In this document: positions 1 through 9,526 of the stretch, piece by piece
How positions within the stretch are numbered: the stretch's first letter is position 1
How the letters are laid out: every line of letters begins with the position of its first letter
Assembly: GCA_016617855.1 (NCBI GenBank)
Contig: JAECUM010001886.1
Span: 62,001 to 126,000, forward strand
Reading direction: 5' to 3'
Length of the DNA stretch: 64,000 nucleotides
Source of the DNA: Megalonaias nervosa
Taxonomy: Eukaryota > Mollusca > Bivalvia > Unionida > Unionidae
Program-made: the position numbers and the translations under genes
The notes under the pieces: model-generated
Told to the model about the DNA's origin: nothing
What the model saw: only the letters and a program-made list of their open reading frames with translations
Databases searched by the model: none

Positions 1-130
1 AGTTAAAAAAAAATAATCTGATTAAAATTCCTCACAAGCAGATCATCAATGGGGTATACACAGTATCATCAGGATCATCAAAATGGTCACAGCAAAATAA
101 CACTATCAAACATATTGCGAAGTCACTGGT

Positions 131-349
131 GTGTACAGGCTGTCCTTGTTCAGCTCTGCAAAATTTAGGATATTTACCATGTATCCATGGCATCATTCAA
201 CTGATGATTTTTTTGGAGCTGTGTCTATTGTGTTAAATAAAGATGCCGAAGAAATATTTATACTGGAACCATCTGATAAAAAATTAACTGCATCGTCTTA
301 CTGGTGGTGTCTGGAATTTGTCGCTGAAACACCTCAATTAATTACTTAA
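131..349 (+). pseudogene. Unassigned ORF of the virus-like element
   Basis: A 72-codon open frame at the left edge of the element, on the same strand as the next two genes. It has a moderately hydrophobic N-terminal half and an aromatic C-terminal part (WWCLEF). I do not recognise it. Its position before the hydrophobic protein and the penton remnant suggests the 3' end of another virion or element gene that starts before the window. No start can be defended because the upstream frame is cut by poly(A)-like stops near bases 10-20. Confidence 0.3.
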
Positions 350-378
350 TAAAAATATAATGAATCAAAATCCAATCG

Positions 379-838
379 ATGCTAACCAATACAGGTACAA
401 TCAAGGATATGAATGGCAGAAACAATAAAAAAGATGTCATTGACGAGTACATATTAAAAGTTAAAAAATATCGTCGACGTGTAGTCGTCATTGACGTAGT
501 TGTATATTCAGTGTCTGCGCTCAACAATCTGTGTTTCATCCACGACAACAATTGCTGGTGTTTTTAATATCATTGCAAAGAAGATAGCTACATGTACATA
601 TGCAAAATTACACGAGTACACAATTAAACTACACGCAGCAATGATAGCATACTCCAAACTGTCATCGTTCATTTCGTTGTATCTCAGTGATGGTAGAATA
701 TCCAATAAGGAGTTCGCAGATATAATGAAAATTTACAATGATGTATTTGACAAAAAAATAGAAGATCCTATTCGATACTTGGATCTAGAATTAATAAAGC
801 GTGATAATCCTGATTCAGAGTCATCGGATTTAGAATAA
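379..838 (+). pseudogene. Hydrophobic Maverick-associated protein, frameshifted
   Basis: Two overlapping frames (379-567 and 500-838) read as one protein with a frameshift near 510-560. The N-terminal part is basic (KVKKYRRRV) and followed by a hydrophobic stretch. The C-terminal part carries KLSSFISLYLSDGRIS followed by NKEFADIMKIYND, which I recognise as the conserved tail of small membrane-active or hydrophobic proteins that accompany Mavericks and are widespread in invertebrate genomes. Function is not established; a virion-associated or membrane role is inference. It ends 56 bp before the penton remnant, in the same orientation. Confidence 0.5.
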
Positions 839-893
839 TGTCAAACAATTACTACAACAGATCGTCACTAATACAACACCGCCAAAAACCACA

Positions 894-2330
894 ATGATAT
901 CAGCAAGTTCAACCAACCCTGAATTCAGCATGGTTTTCCCAACTGCGATTCCAGCTAAAGAAATAGTGCTAGCACAATTACGAGTTTATTATAGTTGGCC
1001 AAACATTAGATCAAAGCCATTTGGTGGGCTGCAACCAAATAATTCACTGGTATTTGCAAATTTAAAAAAAAACGACAGAACACCAAATTGACAAGTTGTA
1101 AGTATTCCTACTGGCAGTTACGAATTAGAACAACTCAGTGAAGAATTCCAGTACAGAATCAAATCTATAACAGACAAGGAATCCAAGATAGCAATTACTG
1201 TTCATGAGCCAACTTTGTCGGCTGTGATTGAAATAAATTCGACCGACTACGCCATTGATATATATCAGCCATCGATTTTCGAAGTGTTCTAGGCTGGCCA
1301 GAGGTTCTGCCGGTCTATCAAGGACCACCAGAACCAAAATGATCTGGTTATGTTACAGATAAAAAAATATTTTAAAGACTTCCAGAATACCGAAAATCTT
1401 TTCCATGGAGAGATTCAGATATCGTTAAAAAAAATTCTGATGATCTTCCTAGAATAAAATTTGGATTAATGACTGAAAATGATACTCATGGTCTTATTCG
1501 AGGTTTTGACAATGAATACACTCATTTATCTTCCAACAAAATTAAATCTGAACACACATATGTACTCGGTAATCTACAAAATTTATTTTCTGATATATCA
1601 CGATATTATAATGATGATATAAAATAACAAATTATTGAAACAATACAACATCTAAACCTGATCACATCACACCTTGAGTATGTCAATTGGATTATCATCG
1701 GAACAGCAACTACCAGTGATATAAAGTTTATTAAAAGAATTAATATATATGAGATCCTTAAACGTAAAGAATAAATATCACCTGAAGCGGTATCATTTCA
1801 ATGATTATTTGCCGAACACTATAAAATAACCGAGGCAGATATAGCAAAATTTGTAATGCCGGGATTTAACGCAGATGAACTGAGAAAATCAGTCTATCGA
1901 TAAATATTTTCCCAAAGTCGTTGAATCATGGGAAAAAATAACCGAGCCAACAAACATCTTAAGACATAACAATGATGAATACAGGGGCGGTCGTCATATC
2001 GCGCCGGGTATCGTGAATATAACATCAATGATTGCGGTCAATCTTGCATGTGATGCCTTCGATGGCAGTTACCAAGTAGATCTTGAAAAATCCAGTCAGG
2101 CCCAGCAAGGATATATTTTATATACGTTTACACCACAAGTTTCACCAGGATTCTTAATTGTATCAGAACCAATCAATGTTGTTTATTTGAGTTGTCATAA
2201 TCCGTTATTGTCGCGGATACACTTTAACTCACTGACCAAGACGGACACTTGTTGGATTCAAGAGAAGAATCACTACATATAAATCTGTATGTGAGATCGT
2301 AAGATCTACGATAATAGAACACCAGGAAAA
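894..2330 (+). pseudogene. Penton-like minor capsid protein remnant
   Basis: Several frames together resemble the penton (minor capsid) protein of adintoviruses and Mavericks. The N-terminal part (894-1090) has FPTAIPAKEIVLAQLRVYYS. A second piece (1095-1340) has IPTGSYELEQLSEEFQYRI and a frameshifted LGWPEVLP segment. The C-terminal part (about 1930-2330) has GIVNITSMIAVNL, then an LTDQDG-like turn split by a frameshift near 2230-2250. Known: pentons of this group end with a DQxG-containing segment and form the five-fold vertices. The middle (1400-1930) is also open in patches but I cannot place it. At least four stops or frameshifts make this a pseudogene. Confidence 0.6.
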
Positions 2331-2344
2331 CAAAAAAAAATATC

Positions 2345-2630
2345 TGAATCTGATTCTGAGTAAAATATTATTCTGAATAAATATTATTATTATTATCTGA
2401 TTCTGAATAAATATTATTATCAGAATAAAAAATAAATATTATTATTAGAACAAATCAGAATCTGAATAAATATTGTATCAGAATAAAAAATAAATATTAT
2501 TATAATCTGATTCTGAGTAAATATTATTATCAGAATTAAAAAAATATTATTATAATTTGATTCTGAGTAAATATTATAATCTGTTTCTGACTAAATATAA
2601 TCTGAATAAAAATGAATAAATATTTTTTTT
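2345..2630. repeat. AT-rich minisatellite in the virus-like element
   Basis: About ten imperfect copies of a unit built from TCTGATTCTGA(G/A)TAAA followed by TATTATTAT, with spacing between roughly 25 and 50 bp. It lies between the end of the penton remnant and a minus-strand ORF, so it occupies a convergent intergenic spacer. Confidence 0.85.
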
Positions 2631-2670
2631 TTTACTGTAGTCAGAAATGAATTTATCCCTCTTGACAGAG

Positions 2671-3112
2671 TCAAGCTTTTATATTTTCACTTTGATTAGC
2701 TGGTACCACACTCACGGTGACAGTATTTTCACAATCATCACAGTCACTGGTGACATTGCTTTCTTCACAATAATTAGACAATCTTTCTAAACTGTCTTAT
2801 ACGAGCATTCACAATCTTCTTTGTTTCATATTCTTGAGAATTCTGATCTAATGTTTTCAATTGCATGTGCGAGGGGAACAAATAGTTAAACCTGTGTATC
2901 TGTAACTATTCCCAAGGATTGTAACATTGCTTGCTGAATCAACTTTATGAATCTGTAATCGGTTGGTAATGTGTATTTTCGAATCTTCGTTGTTGTAGTG
3001 ATTCAAAATCACACATAATTTTTTCAGGATTAAGTTCATCAGATATTTTTATACTGTCATGTTGTAATTTTTCAATCACAGAAATAATAGCATTACAATT
3101 TTCATGATTCAT
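2671..3112 (-). pseudogene. Unrecognised minus-strand gene of the element, frameshifted
   Basis: On the minus strand a start codon at 3112 opens MNHENCNAIISVIEKLQHD and runs about 50 codons before the frame breaks. A second frame continues through a Cys/Asp-rich segment (CDDCENT) to a stop at 2671-2673. I do not recognise the family. The short coiled-coil-like N-terminus and acidic Cys-rich tail are the only visible characters. It faces the penton gene tail to tail across the AT-rich minisatellite. Confidence 0.35.
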
Positions 3113-3159
3113 TATATAATAAATATTTATTTAAAATTAAAAAAAATCTTAATTATTAA

Positions 3160-3425
3160 GGACAGCACAACATATAATCTTAACTAACTTAATTCTATAG
3201 ACTTAACTAACTTAATTTTATGGACAGCACAACCCCCATGTGAAATCCTAGATTGCCAAACAACATTCTAGCACGTTCAGAGGGTACATATATGGACAGC
3301 TCAACATATAATCTTAATTATGATGGTATATATATGGACAGCACAACATATATCTTAATTATGGTAGTATATATATGGACAGCACAACATAGATCTTAAT
3401 TATGGTACTTATATAAAGGACGGCA
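3160..3425. repeat. 41-42 bp tandem repeat with GGACAGCACAACATA core
   Basis: GGACAGC(A/T)CAACATA recurs at about 3160, 3222, 3294, 3336, 3377 and, weakly, 3418. The last four are spaced 41-42 bp and share ATCTTAATTATGGTA. The earlier copies are spaced more widely. It lies just upstream of the minus-strand gene that starts at 3112. Confidence 0.85.
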
Positions 3426-3906
3426 CACACATATAAACGGGGCCTTCTCTACGTTCAACAGATTTCTGCACACTCCCCCCTTCTCCCCCGAAATCAACCC
3501 CGGGGAGTGCAAAAGTGCACCCACCAAGAGGTGACATGGTGGAAGAGTGTATTTTTCTCTATTAAAGTTAAAGCAAATGGGGCAGACCCCCAACAATTGT
3601 ATGGGCTGTATTCTATATAAGCTGACTAATACTTGGAAATCCTAAAGTAGCTCACACAGTGGGCGTGGCTTATTCGCCGTTTGTAGTTTTCTTTTCTCTT
3701 AATTATTACCCCTGAAAAAATCTGAACGAAGCAAGAAACCTGACAAAATAATAAAAACAGTGATAATGTTTCTTAAAAAACAAAACAGCAAAAAATTATT
3801 ATTCGTCATTAAATAAAATAAGCATGATTTACTATAAAATACAAGTGGGACAACTGCTTAAGTAGTCCACCAGAGAGAGAACATTGCTTGACAGAGTTAT
3901 CTCCCT
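3426..3906. other. Spacer without recognised gene
   Basis: A short GC-rich patch (3430-3600) that includes CCCCGGGG and C-runs, followed by AT-rich DNA. A 66-codon minus-strand frame at 3396-3596 is present but has no family features. I see no gene here. Confidence 0.5.
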
Positions 3907-4305
3907 TCATGTATGTAATATTGAAATGTGATTTTTTTTTGTTTGAATATCTTTGAAAATGCCGATTTCGCCTGTCTCTACATTTACAGACATAATCATT
4001 TTTGCGTATTTATTACCACCGACAGTATTTCCAAATTTGCAATTCTGACTGTGTAACAGCTCGCAAATTATTTAATATGATCAATCATAAGTCCATCTTT
4101 GATTAATCCATAAGAACATTCGTAGATAAATCTATGATAGAGATACGTTTTATTTTCACCGGCACTGACTCTAAGATAACCAGTATTATTGACAACGCCG
4201 ACTGTTGTTTTTTTTTTTTTTTGATCGACAGTTCCTGATGATATCATCACGAGATGCTTCATAATTTTTGACGATGGGACGTGTTACAAATTCATTTTGT
4301 TCCAT
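3907..4305 (-). pseudogene. NUMOD4 - HNH - NUMOD1-like endonuclease, frameshifted
   Basis: Minus strand, from MEQNEFVTRP at 4305 to a stop at 3907-3909. After a NUMOD4-like start it carries NTGYLRVSAG, then YLYHRFIYECSYGLI and the DHI that marks the HNH_3 motif. After a frameshift near 4080 come NNLRAVTQSE and a NUMOD1-like segment (NVETGEIGIFKDI). Known: this layout is that of homing-type HNH endonucleases found in phages, large DNA viruses and Mavericks. Frameshifts fall in the poly-T tract at 4207-4222 and after DHI. It is a second nuclease in the element, separate from the HNH at the end of the replication polyprotein. Confidence 0.65.
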
Positions 4306-4329
4306 TTGTATAATGATATTATTTGTCTA

Positions 4330-4530
4330 AATCATTATTTTTAAAATCTGACGAGATAATCTTTGGCGGTTTTAATGGGAGATTCGACTCCATCGGTATT
4401 ATTTTTTTATCATAATATCATTTCAGCTCTCTGTATATTTTGCCACCACATTGCATACACAACTGAGTTTCTCCTCTGACCCCAACACCACACCGTAAAC
4501 ACGGTTTTGATCCTAGACACTAATTCCGAA
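4330..4530 (-). pseudogene. Small two-CxxC (zinc-ribbon-like) ORF
   Basis: On the minus strand, upstream of the HNH nuclease, a frame reads KPCLRCGVGVRGETQLCMQC. The two CxxC pairs spaced 13 residues apart look like a small zinc ribbon. It then runs into a Pro/Lys-rich tail (NLPLKPPKII). The start and the frame around it are damaged, so the ends are approximate. It may be the N-terminal part of the neighbouring nuclease or a separate short regulator. Confidence 0.4.
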
Positions 4531-5339
4531 CGCTTTGCATGTGGTATCCACAGAAGTCGTTTACGCAATTAACCTTTTGGATTTATTGTTTGCTTGAATC
4601 ATTATATATATATACTTATACTTCAGTTTAAATATATATATTTGTCTTAATTATAATATGGATGAGTTTTGAGAGATTATTCGCATTTAAGCCTTCTAGA
4701 GCCAGATTCGATCTTGACAAACTGCCGAAACCTAAATTTAGTTTTTCGATGCAAGATCTGGCTTTGGTGAATAAGGATGTAACTGATCGTATCAATGAAG
4801 CCAAGAAGGACTTTTGCAACGATGGTGCGGCTCATGTGTGGTCAACATTCAGAATCAAAAGTGTTGTTGATGCTACAATGAATGACGAGCGAGGAAGGAA
4901 GATTATTAACTATCTCGACGATCAAAGATATTTTATTCTAATAAAATTTATTGTAGAGACAGACGACGACACTTGGATTATCCATGACAAACGTGACCCT
5001 GTCCGTGTATACACTGGAAATAATATTGTCATGTTAAATAAAAATTCCAAACCAGGAGTGTTGACTGGTATTGACAAACCATATTATGAACGAGCGTATC
5101 CTGTGACTGCATTTGTTTATGCTATGTATCCGATAAGTAATAAACCTAGCGTTGATGATCTCAAACCGATGAAACTATCAAGGATAAATTGTGTAGCTGA
5201 GCGAGTTACAGAACACTTCACAAACGCGATACGTGGAAACGATATAACGGATTTAAGACGTAAAAAAAAAATGAGTGGGCAGAAACAGTTAAAGATACCG
5301 GAGCGTCTATCAGCGACGTTGCTGAGTTGGGAAAGAAAT

Positions 5340-6672
5340 TAAAATTTCCGATTACGGTGAAGACATTAACCGGAGAGATTTTATACAAATCGAAATATGA
5401 ATCAAGAGGAGCTCCGATAGAAATTATTGCTCATAACTCACATGCATGGACATCGGCTGTAACAATGTTTCCACGAGACGGAACAGTTAAATGTTATGAT
5501 GATTATATATTTGATTTTATCAGAAATATAAGTTAGAGTGAACCTGTATCCGTGTGGTTATTTCAAAGTTCAGAATCCGTAAACTATGATCAGTTTGTAC
5601 GACCTAGCGGAGATATTTATCGAGCAGAATCTCTCCACGAAGAAAACAAAAATTTTGCTTTGAAATATACTGATGATGTCAGGGCTGAACAATTACTGAA
5701 TAATTGCATTACTGTTCCATCAGTTGCTGCTCACTTTGCTCAGGAGAAAAATTCATGGTCACCGACAAGATCGGAATTTCTTGTTGATGTCCAACGTAGT
5801 TGTATCGAATACGGACACGGCGGATTGTGGAATACCAAACACGATTGTAAGGATGTTATCTCAGTTGATATGGTAGCATGTTATCCTGCAAGTTTTCTTG
5901 GATATGGAGTGTGTTCTGAGTATTTTAAACGATTTGGGTATCCAAAACACGAGATGACCAGAGTTGCGATAAATGGATCCCTGCCAGATTTTGATTTGAT
6001 CGGATTCGCCTGTATAGAGTCGTTTTCGTTTACAGAAAATCTCCATCCGATTGTTTATGTTTGGTTCGGCCGTCATTTCTCAGAAAAATATTGGGCTCCA
6101 ATAGTATTATTACGATATATGCTTGACAACAAATTTTTAATATCGTTGGTTGTAAGTGAAGCGATAATATCGTATCATTCACAAAAACAAATCTGGTTAC
6201 CAAAACCCAACGAAAAAATTACCGATAATCCCGACGAAATTGATTATAAAAATAAAGTTGCAAAAGATCTCGGCAGAAAAATAATCGGTAAGTTTACTCT
6301 GGGTAGTTCATGTGATCATAAACGACATTGTACAAGATTAATTACGGACGATGCCGAACTCGATTTTATAATTGCTGATACAACGGAGAGAAACACGATG
6401 CTTGTTTATCAGACGGAACTAAATTAGGTACAGTTGTGAGTTATATTGATGTAGAGTCACCGCAGTTCACTCATTTGAGATCTTCGATGTTACAAAACGT
6501 TTCGATAAATTTATTATCAATAATAAACAGATTTCCTGATACCGCGGTTAGGGTTGCCAGAGATTCATTTTATATAAATAAAAAATATTTGGATTTGCTA
6601 GATAAATTACTTGGCGCTGGTGAATGGGGATCATGGAGAATAAAAGAAGAAAATATATTTAGTTTATTCTGA
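5340..6672 (+). pseudogene. Family-B DNA polymerase domain
   Basis: Motif A is SVDMVACYPASF (5861-5896), with the metal-binding Asp at 5867-5869 and the YP that follows it. Motif B is GRKIIGKFTLGS (about 6272-6307), the Lys-rich fingers helix. Motif C is RVARDSFYI (6549-6575), with Asp at 6561-6563. The usual motif C has DTDS; here an Arg stands where a Thr would be, and only the second Asp remains visible, as in some diverged element polymerases. Stops at 5534 and 6425 interrupt the domain. Role: replication of the linear element genome (family knowledge). Confidence 0.7.
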
Positions 6673-6699
6673 ATCTGCCGATGTTGAAATTAAGGGGAC

Positions 6700-7785
6700 A
6701 TACTACAAGAATAATAATCAAGTATCAAAATCTGCGCTGTTGCCATCGGTATATGATCCTGTGGCCAGACATAAAACCGTTTATCTTAATGGGTGTGGTG
6801 GTTCTGGTAAAACAACAAGTGCGATTGAATTATTCAGCAGTTGTTCAGATGTGGTTGTCTTGACACCCACACATAGACTTGCCAGAGAAATGAACGAACG
6901 AGAAGTAAAATCTCAAACTTATCATAGTTTCTTTAGATGGTGCGGAGACGCATGGACTCCTGAACGAATGGGTGAGAAATATATTCCTAAGATTATTGTT
7001 TGGGATGAAATATGCACCGTATCGTTGGAAGTATTAATAATGTTTCTTGATTGGTTGTTGACGAAAAATACTGCTGTGATAATGTATGGTGATCATGGTC
7101 AACCGCCACTTTTTTTTGGACAGTCTCCGCATGAATGGTTAAAAACGTTCGTTATGAGGAGACAAATAATGATCATAGAGCTATTGACGAACCACTGAAA
7201 GAGTTTAAAAAGCTAATGAGACTGCAGCCAGATAAAATACAATGTGAGATAATGCGTAAGGTAATTCCAGAAACTCCTTTGAACGAGTTTTGGAATTTAT
7301 GGAGACCTGCTGATTTGATAGTTGCAGGTAGAAAGATAGTTCGTGATACACTTCAGCAACAATTATTTATATTACACAAGGAAAGATTTTCGGATTTACC
7401 TGTACCGTTATGTTATCGCCCAGTAGATACGCGACGACGGAATATCGATGTTGAAATTCCTGGAATTAATGAGAAACAAAATCTTGTACTAAATGATATT
7501 GTTTTAGTTCCTGTCAGTGCTGTTGAGAGCGCATTAACGATGGATAAAACTCCGTGGACGTTAGGATACGCTCTAACGATTCACTCGTCATAGGGATTAA
7601 CTGCTTCTGATACAAATATCTGGATTGTCGATGATAGAATTGAGTGGTCAAATTTAGTTTATCTCGCAGTGTCTCAAGTTAGGAGAATATCTCAGCTGCG
7701 GAGGTTTATCATAGACAATAGCGATGGCGATGATGCAGTCGTTGACGATGTCAAGGACGAAGTTGTCAAGAAGAAAAAAATTATC
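6700..7785 (+). pseudogene. SF1 (Pif1/RecD-like) helicase domain
   Basis: Walker A is GCGGSGKTT (6792-6818). It is followed by the motif Ia-like LTPTHRLAREM (about 6859-6891), QTYHSFFRW, Walker B IIVWDE (6992-7009) and motif III YGDHGQPP (about 7084-7107). After a frameshift near 7140-7190 comes an LQPDK segment, then GYALTIHSS and a TAG where family members have Gln, then GLTASD and the motif VI-like LVYLAVSQVRR. This is the full motif set of an SF1 helicase in the correct order. It directly follows the polymerase domain and precedes the HNH, so it was probably part of one polyprotein. Confidence 0.8.
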
Positions 7786-7799
7786 TGGTTAAAAGCAAT

Positions 7800-8026
7800 G
7801 TGACAAATAAAAACCACGACTTTGATCTCGATGCTGAATTTATTATGACACTGAAACAACGACAGAATAATCATTGTGCGAGCTGTAACTGTAATATGTT
7901 GTGGCAGTATTCGAATAATAGTTTACCGTGTATAGAATTAATAGTAATCTTGGTCACACACGCGAAAATGTGATGCTGACCTGTCTTGAATGTAATCGAC
8001 GTCGAGGAGCCAGTTTACAAAAGTGA
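7800..8026 (+). pseudogene. C-terminal HNH nuclease domain of the polyprotein
   Basis: HCASC (7872-7886) gives the first Cys pair. After a frameshift the second half reads LGHTRENVMLTCLECNRRRG, with GH as the catalytic His region and CLEC (7982-7993) as the second Cys pair. It ends at TGA 8024-8026. Known: the CxxC - GHT - CxxCN pattern is that of HNH endonucleases. The stop overlaps the end of the minus-strand integrase (8015) by 12 bp. Confidence 0.7.
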
Positions 8027-8760
8027 ACGTGGTGGTAATTGTGTGTCTTCAGGAATTACTTGTAATTGTTCGCGTATAAATCTACGCTGATGAGCAGTTG
8101 AATCTAATCTGTAGATTGCAGGTCTACCCGTGGATCTTGCCACGCTGAAAATTGTATGTGTGGTCACACTCCAAACAGGATCAGTTGCTTTTTTTTACCA
8201 CCTTTAAGTTCATCAGGTTCATATAAATATCTCACATTACCTAGTCTTAGTTGAGAGAAGGAGTCATGTCGTTGTATTGATATATGTTTCTTTGTGATCG
8301 CTTTGGTAGGCTTCATAGAAGTTGCATGAGTAATTTCATTATTTAACGCAGCTATCACACTTGGCAGTCTTGCAACCCATTCACGAGATCTTTTATCCCT
8401 GGGCTTAAGGTCAGTGGATATTTCCTTTGCATACTGATATCCAAATAATCTCTCAGCAAGTGTTCGATTAAATCGTTCAACGATTGCCTGATCGCGATGA
8501 ATTGCGGTGTGTCCTCGTCTGATTTTAACGTTATGTTTTTTTTATCAGAGATGATACTGCACCAAGAAATTCTTTGCCAGAATCAGTCTGTAGTAGTTGT
8601 GGCCATCGCAAGGGTCCTCGTTGATAAATTCGTTCAAAAGCAGATGCAACTTCAGTTGCTGTCTTTGTTGATAGTGGTTCTGCTTCTTTATATTTACATG
8701 CAACGTCAACGACAGTGAACGCATATTTTTATGCGTGCGATTGACTTCTGCCAATATTTA
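8015..8760 (-). pseudogene. Retroviral-type (rve) integrase of the Maverick, 5' part lost
   Basis: Minus strand. The catalytic core is split between frames: KYAFTVVDVACKYKEAEPL carries the first Asp, LLQTDSGKEFLGAV the second Asp, and AIVERFNRTLAERLFGYQ the catalytic Glu. This is followed by REWVARLPSVIAALNNEITH, then a C-terminal segment ending REQLQVIPEDTQLPPRS at about 8030 and a stop at 8015-8017. Known: DDE integrases of this type join Maverick DNA to the host chromosome and leave 5-6 bp target duplications. Several frameshifts are present, and the N-terminal zinc-binding part is not visible before the core. Confidence 0.8.
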
Positions 8761-8937
8761 GCTGATGGAACCTCTGGTAATTTTCCCAGTGAAGCAGCAA
8801 TATCACCACCCTTGACAGACGAAATAAATTTGCATTTTTTTTTGTACCACATGTCACACACTTGCCTGTAAGTGCACGCTTTTCATTTTTTTTTTTATTA
8901 TTGTTGTTAATCTGCATCGAACACAATAAAAATTCAT
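8750..8937 (-). pseudogene. Zinc-ribbon protein (DUF5679-like)
   Basis: Start ATG at 8937-8935 on the minus strand: MNFYCVRCRLTT, then a lysine tract, then GKCVTCGTKK and, after a frameshift at the poly-A run near 8833, KFISSVKGGDIAASLGKLPE. Two CxxC pairs form a zinc ribbon. I recognise this CVRC...CGTKK...FISS pattern from small proteins of Mavericks and related viruses; function unknown. It is divergent from the ATPase across a short AT-rich spacer (8938-8960), a likely bidirectional promoter region. Confidence 0.55.
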
Positions 8938-8959
8938 ATTATTTATTATATATTTGTAC

Positions 8960-9525
8960 AACAAGGATATCATTGACTTCTCAGCGACAAGAAAAGAAGA
9001 ACCAGTCAACCAAATTCTATCAGGATGATAATAATAGGCCCGTCTGGGTCTGGTAAGAAGCAATTGCTGCTTAATCTTATAATAAGATGACTCAAGTGGG
9101 ATAGATTATATTTAGTGGCACCATCTGTAGATGATCAACGATGTTATGAAGTACTTAAAGATTTTAATGAAAACGCAAAGTTGCTGGATGAAGACGGCAA
9201 CGATATTATCGACTTTATCACCGATATTGATGAGGCCCCATCTGAAGATGACCTATTTGGATTTATTAATAATCTCGTAGTATACGATGATGTGATGCTG
9301 GACAAACAATCAAATCCAGCTCCGATATTTTCCAGAGGCAGACACAAAAATACAGACGTGATTTATGTTACTCAGCGATATACACAAATACCTGAAGTGA
9401 TCAGAGATAACTGCAATATTTTAGTTGTGTTTAATGGAGTCGATACACATCTCTACGAAATATTCACCAGACTTGGTGTTCAGGCGATATGGATATGATT
9501 AAGTTCGAAAACTTCTTTTCAAAAG
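8960..9525 (+). pseudogene. A32-like (FtsK/HerA family) genome-packaging ATPase, truncated
   Basis: Walker A is MIIIGPSGSGKK (9025-9060), where the last Lys replaces the usual Ser/Thr. An in-frame TGA follows at 9088-9090. Then come LYLVAPSVDDQRCYEVL, the Walker B NNLVVYDDVML (about 9271-9303) and SRGRHKNTDVIYVTQRYTQI, which carries the sensor-type VTQR and the typical RHK of this family. The frame shifts near 9480 into MDMIKFENFF and is then cut at about 9525. Known: this ATPase pumps DNA into capsids in Mavericks and nucleo-cytoplasmic large DNA viruses. The last roughly 40-60 residues are missing. Confidence 0.8.
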
Positions 9526-9526
9526 C

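Larger units (their letters stand above)
4662..8026 (+). pseudogene. PolB - SF1 helicase - HNH replication polyprotein, broken
   Basis: One long coding region, now cut into about eight frames, reads as a single multidomain replication protein on the plus strand. In order: an N-terminal domain (4662-5340), family-B DNA polymerase (about 5340-6670), superfamily-1 helicase (about 6700-7780) and a C-terminal HNH nuclease (about 7800-8026). Breaks fall near 5275-5340, 5534-5536 (TAG), 6425-6427, 6672, 7140-7190, 7591-7593 (TAG inside the HSSxG helicase motif) and 7800-7930. The frames line up without large gaps, so the gene decayed in place. Known: fused polymerase-helicase proteins of this type occur in mobile elements of fungi and invertebrates. 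The start ATG at 4662 follows an AT-rich spacer but is not proven. Confidence 0.7.
1..9525. mobile_element. Degenerate Maverick/Polinton (adintovirus-like) integrated element, both ends missing
   Basis: Seen: a cluster of virus-type gene remnants on both strands, namely a penton-like protein, a PolB-helicase-HNH polyprotein, an rve integrase, an A32-type packaging ATPase, a zinc-ribbon protein and an HNH nuclease. Known: the combination of PolB, integrase and an FtsK/HerA-family ATPase defines Maverick/Polinton elements and adintoviruses. Every gene has stops or frameshifts, so this is an old, immobile copy. No major capsid protein, maturation protease or terminal inverted repeat was found. 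The left end lies outside the window. The right end is cut near 9525, inside the ATPase, by a different repeat. Spacers are very AT-rich and contain two minisatellites. Confidence 0.85.

Noticed and set aside
2345..3425. CRISPR-like spaced repeats
   Set aside because: Units are contiguous and AT-rich with no unique spacers of equal length and no cas genes; these are minisatellites in a eukaryotic genome.
4662..8026. Host DNA polymerase and helicase gene
   Set aside because: No introns, fused HNH, neighbours are viral integrase and packaging ATPase, and the frame is broken throughout.
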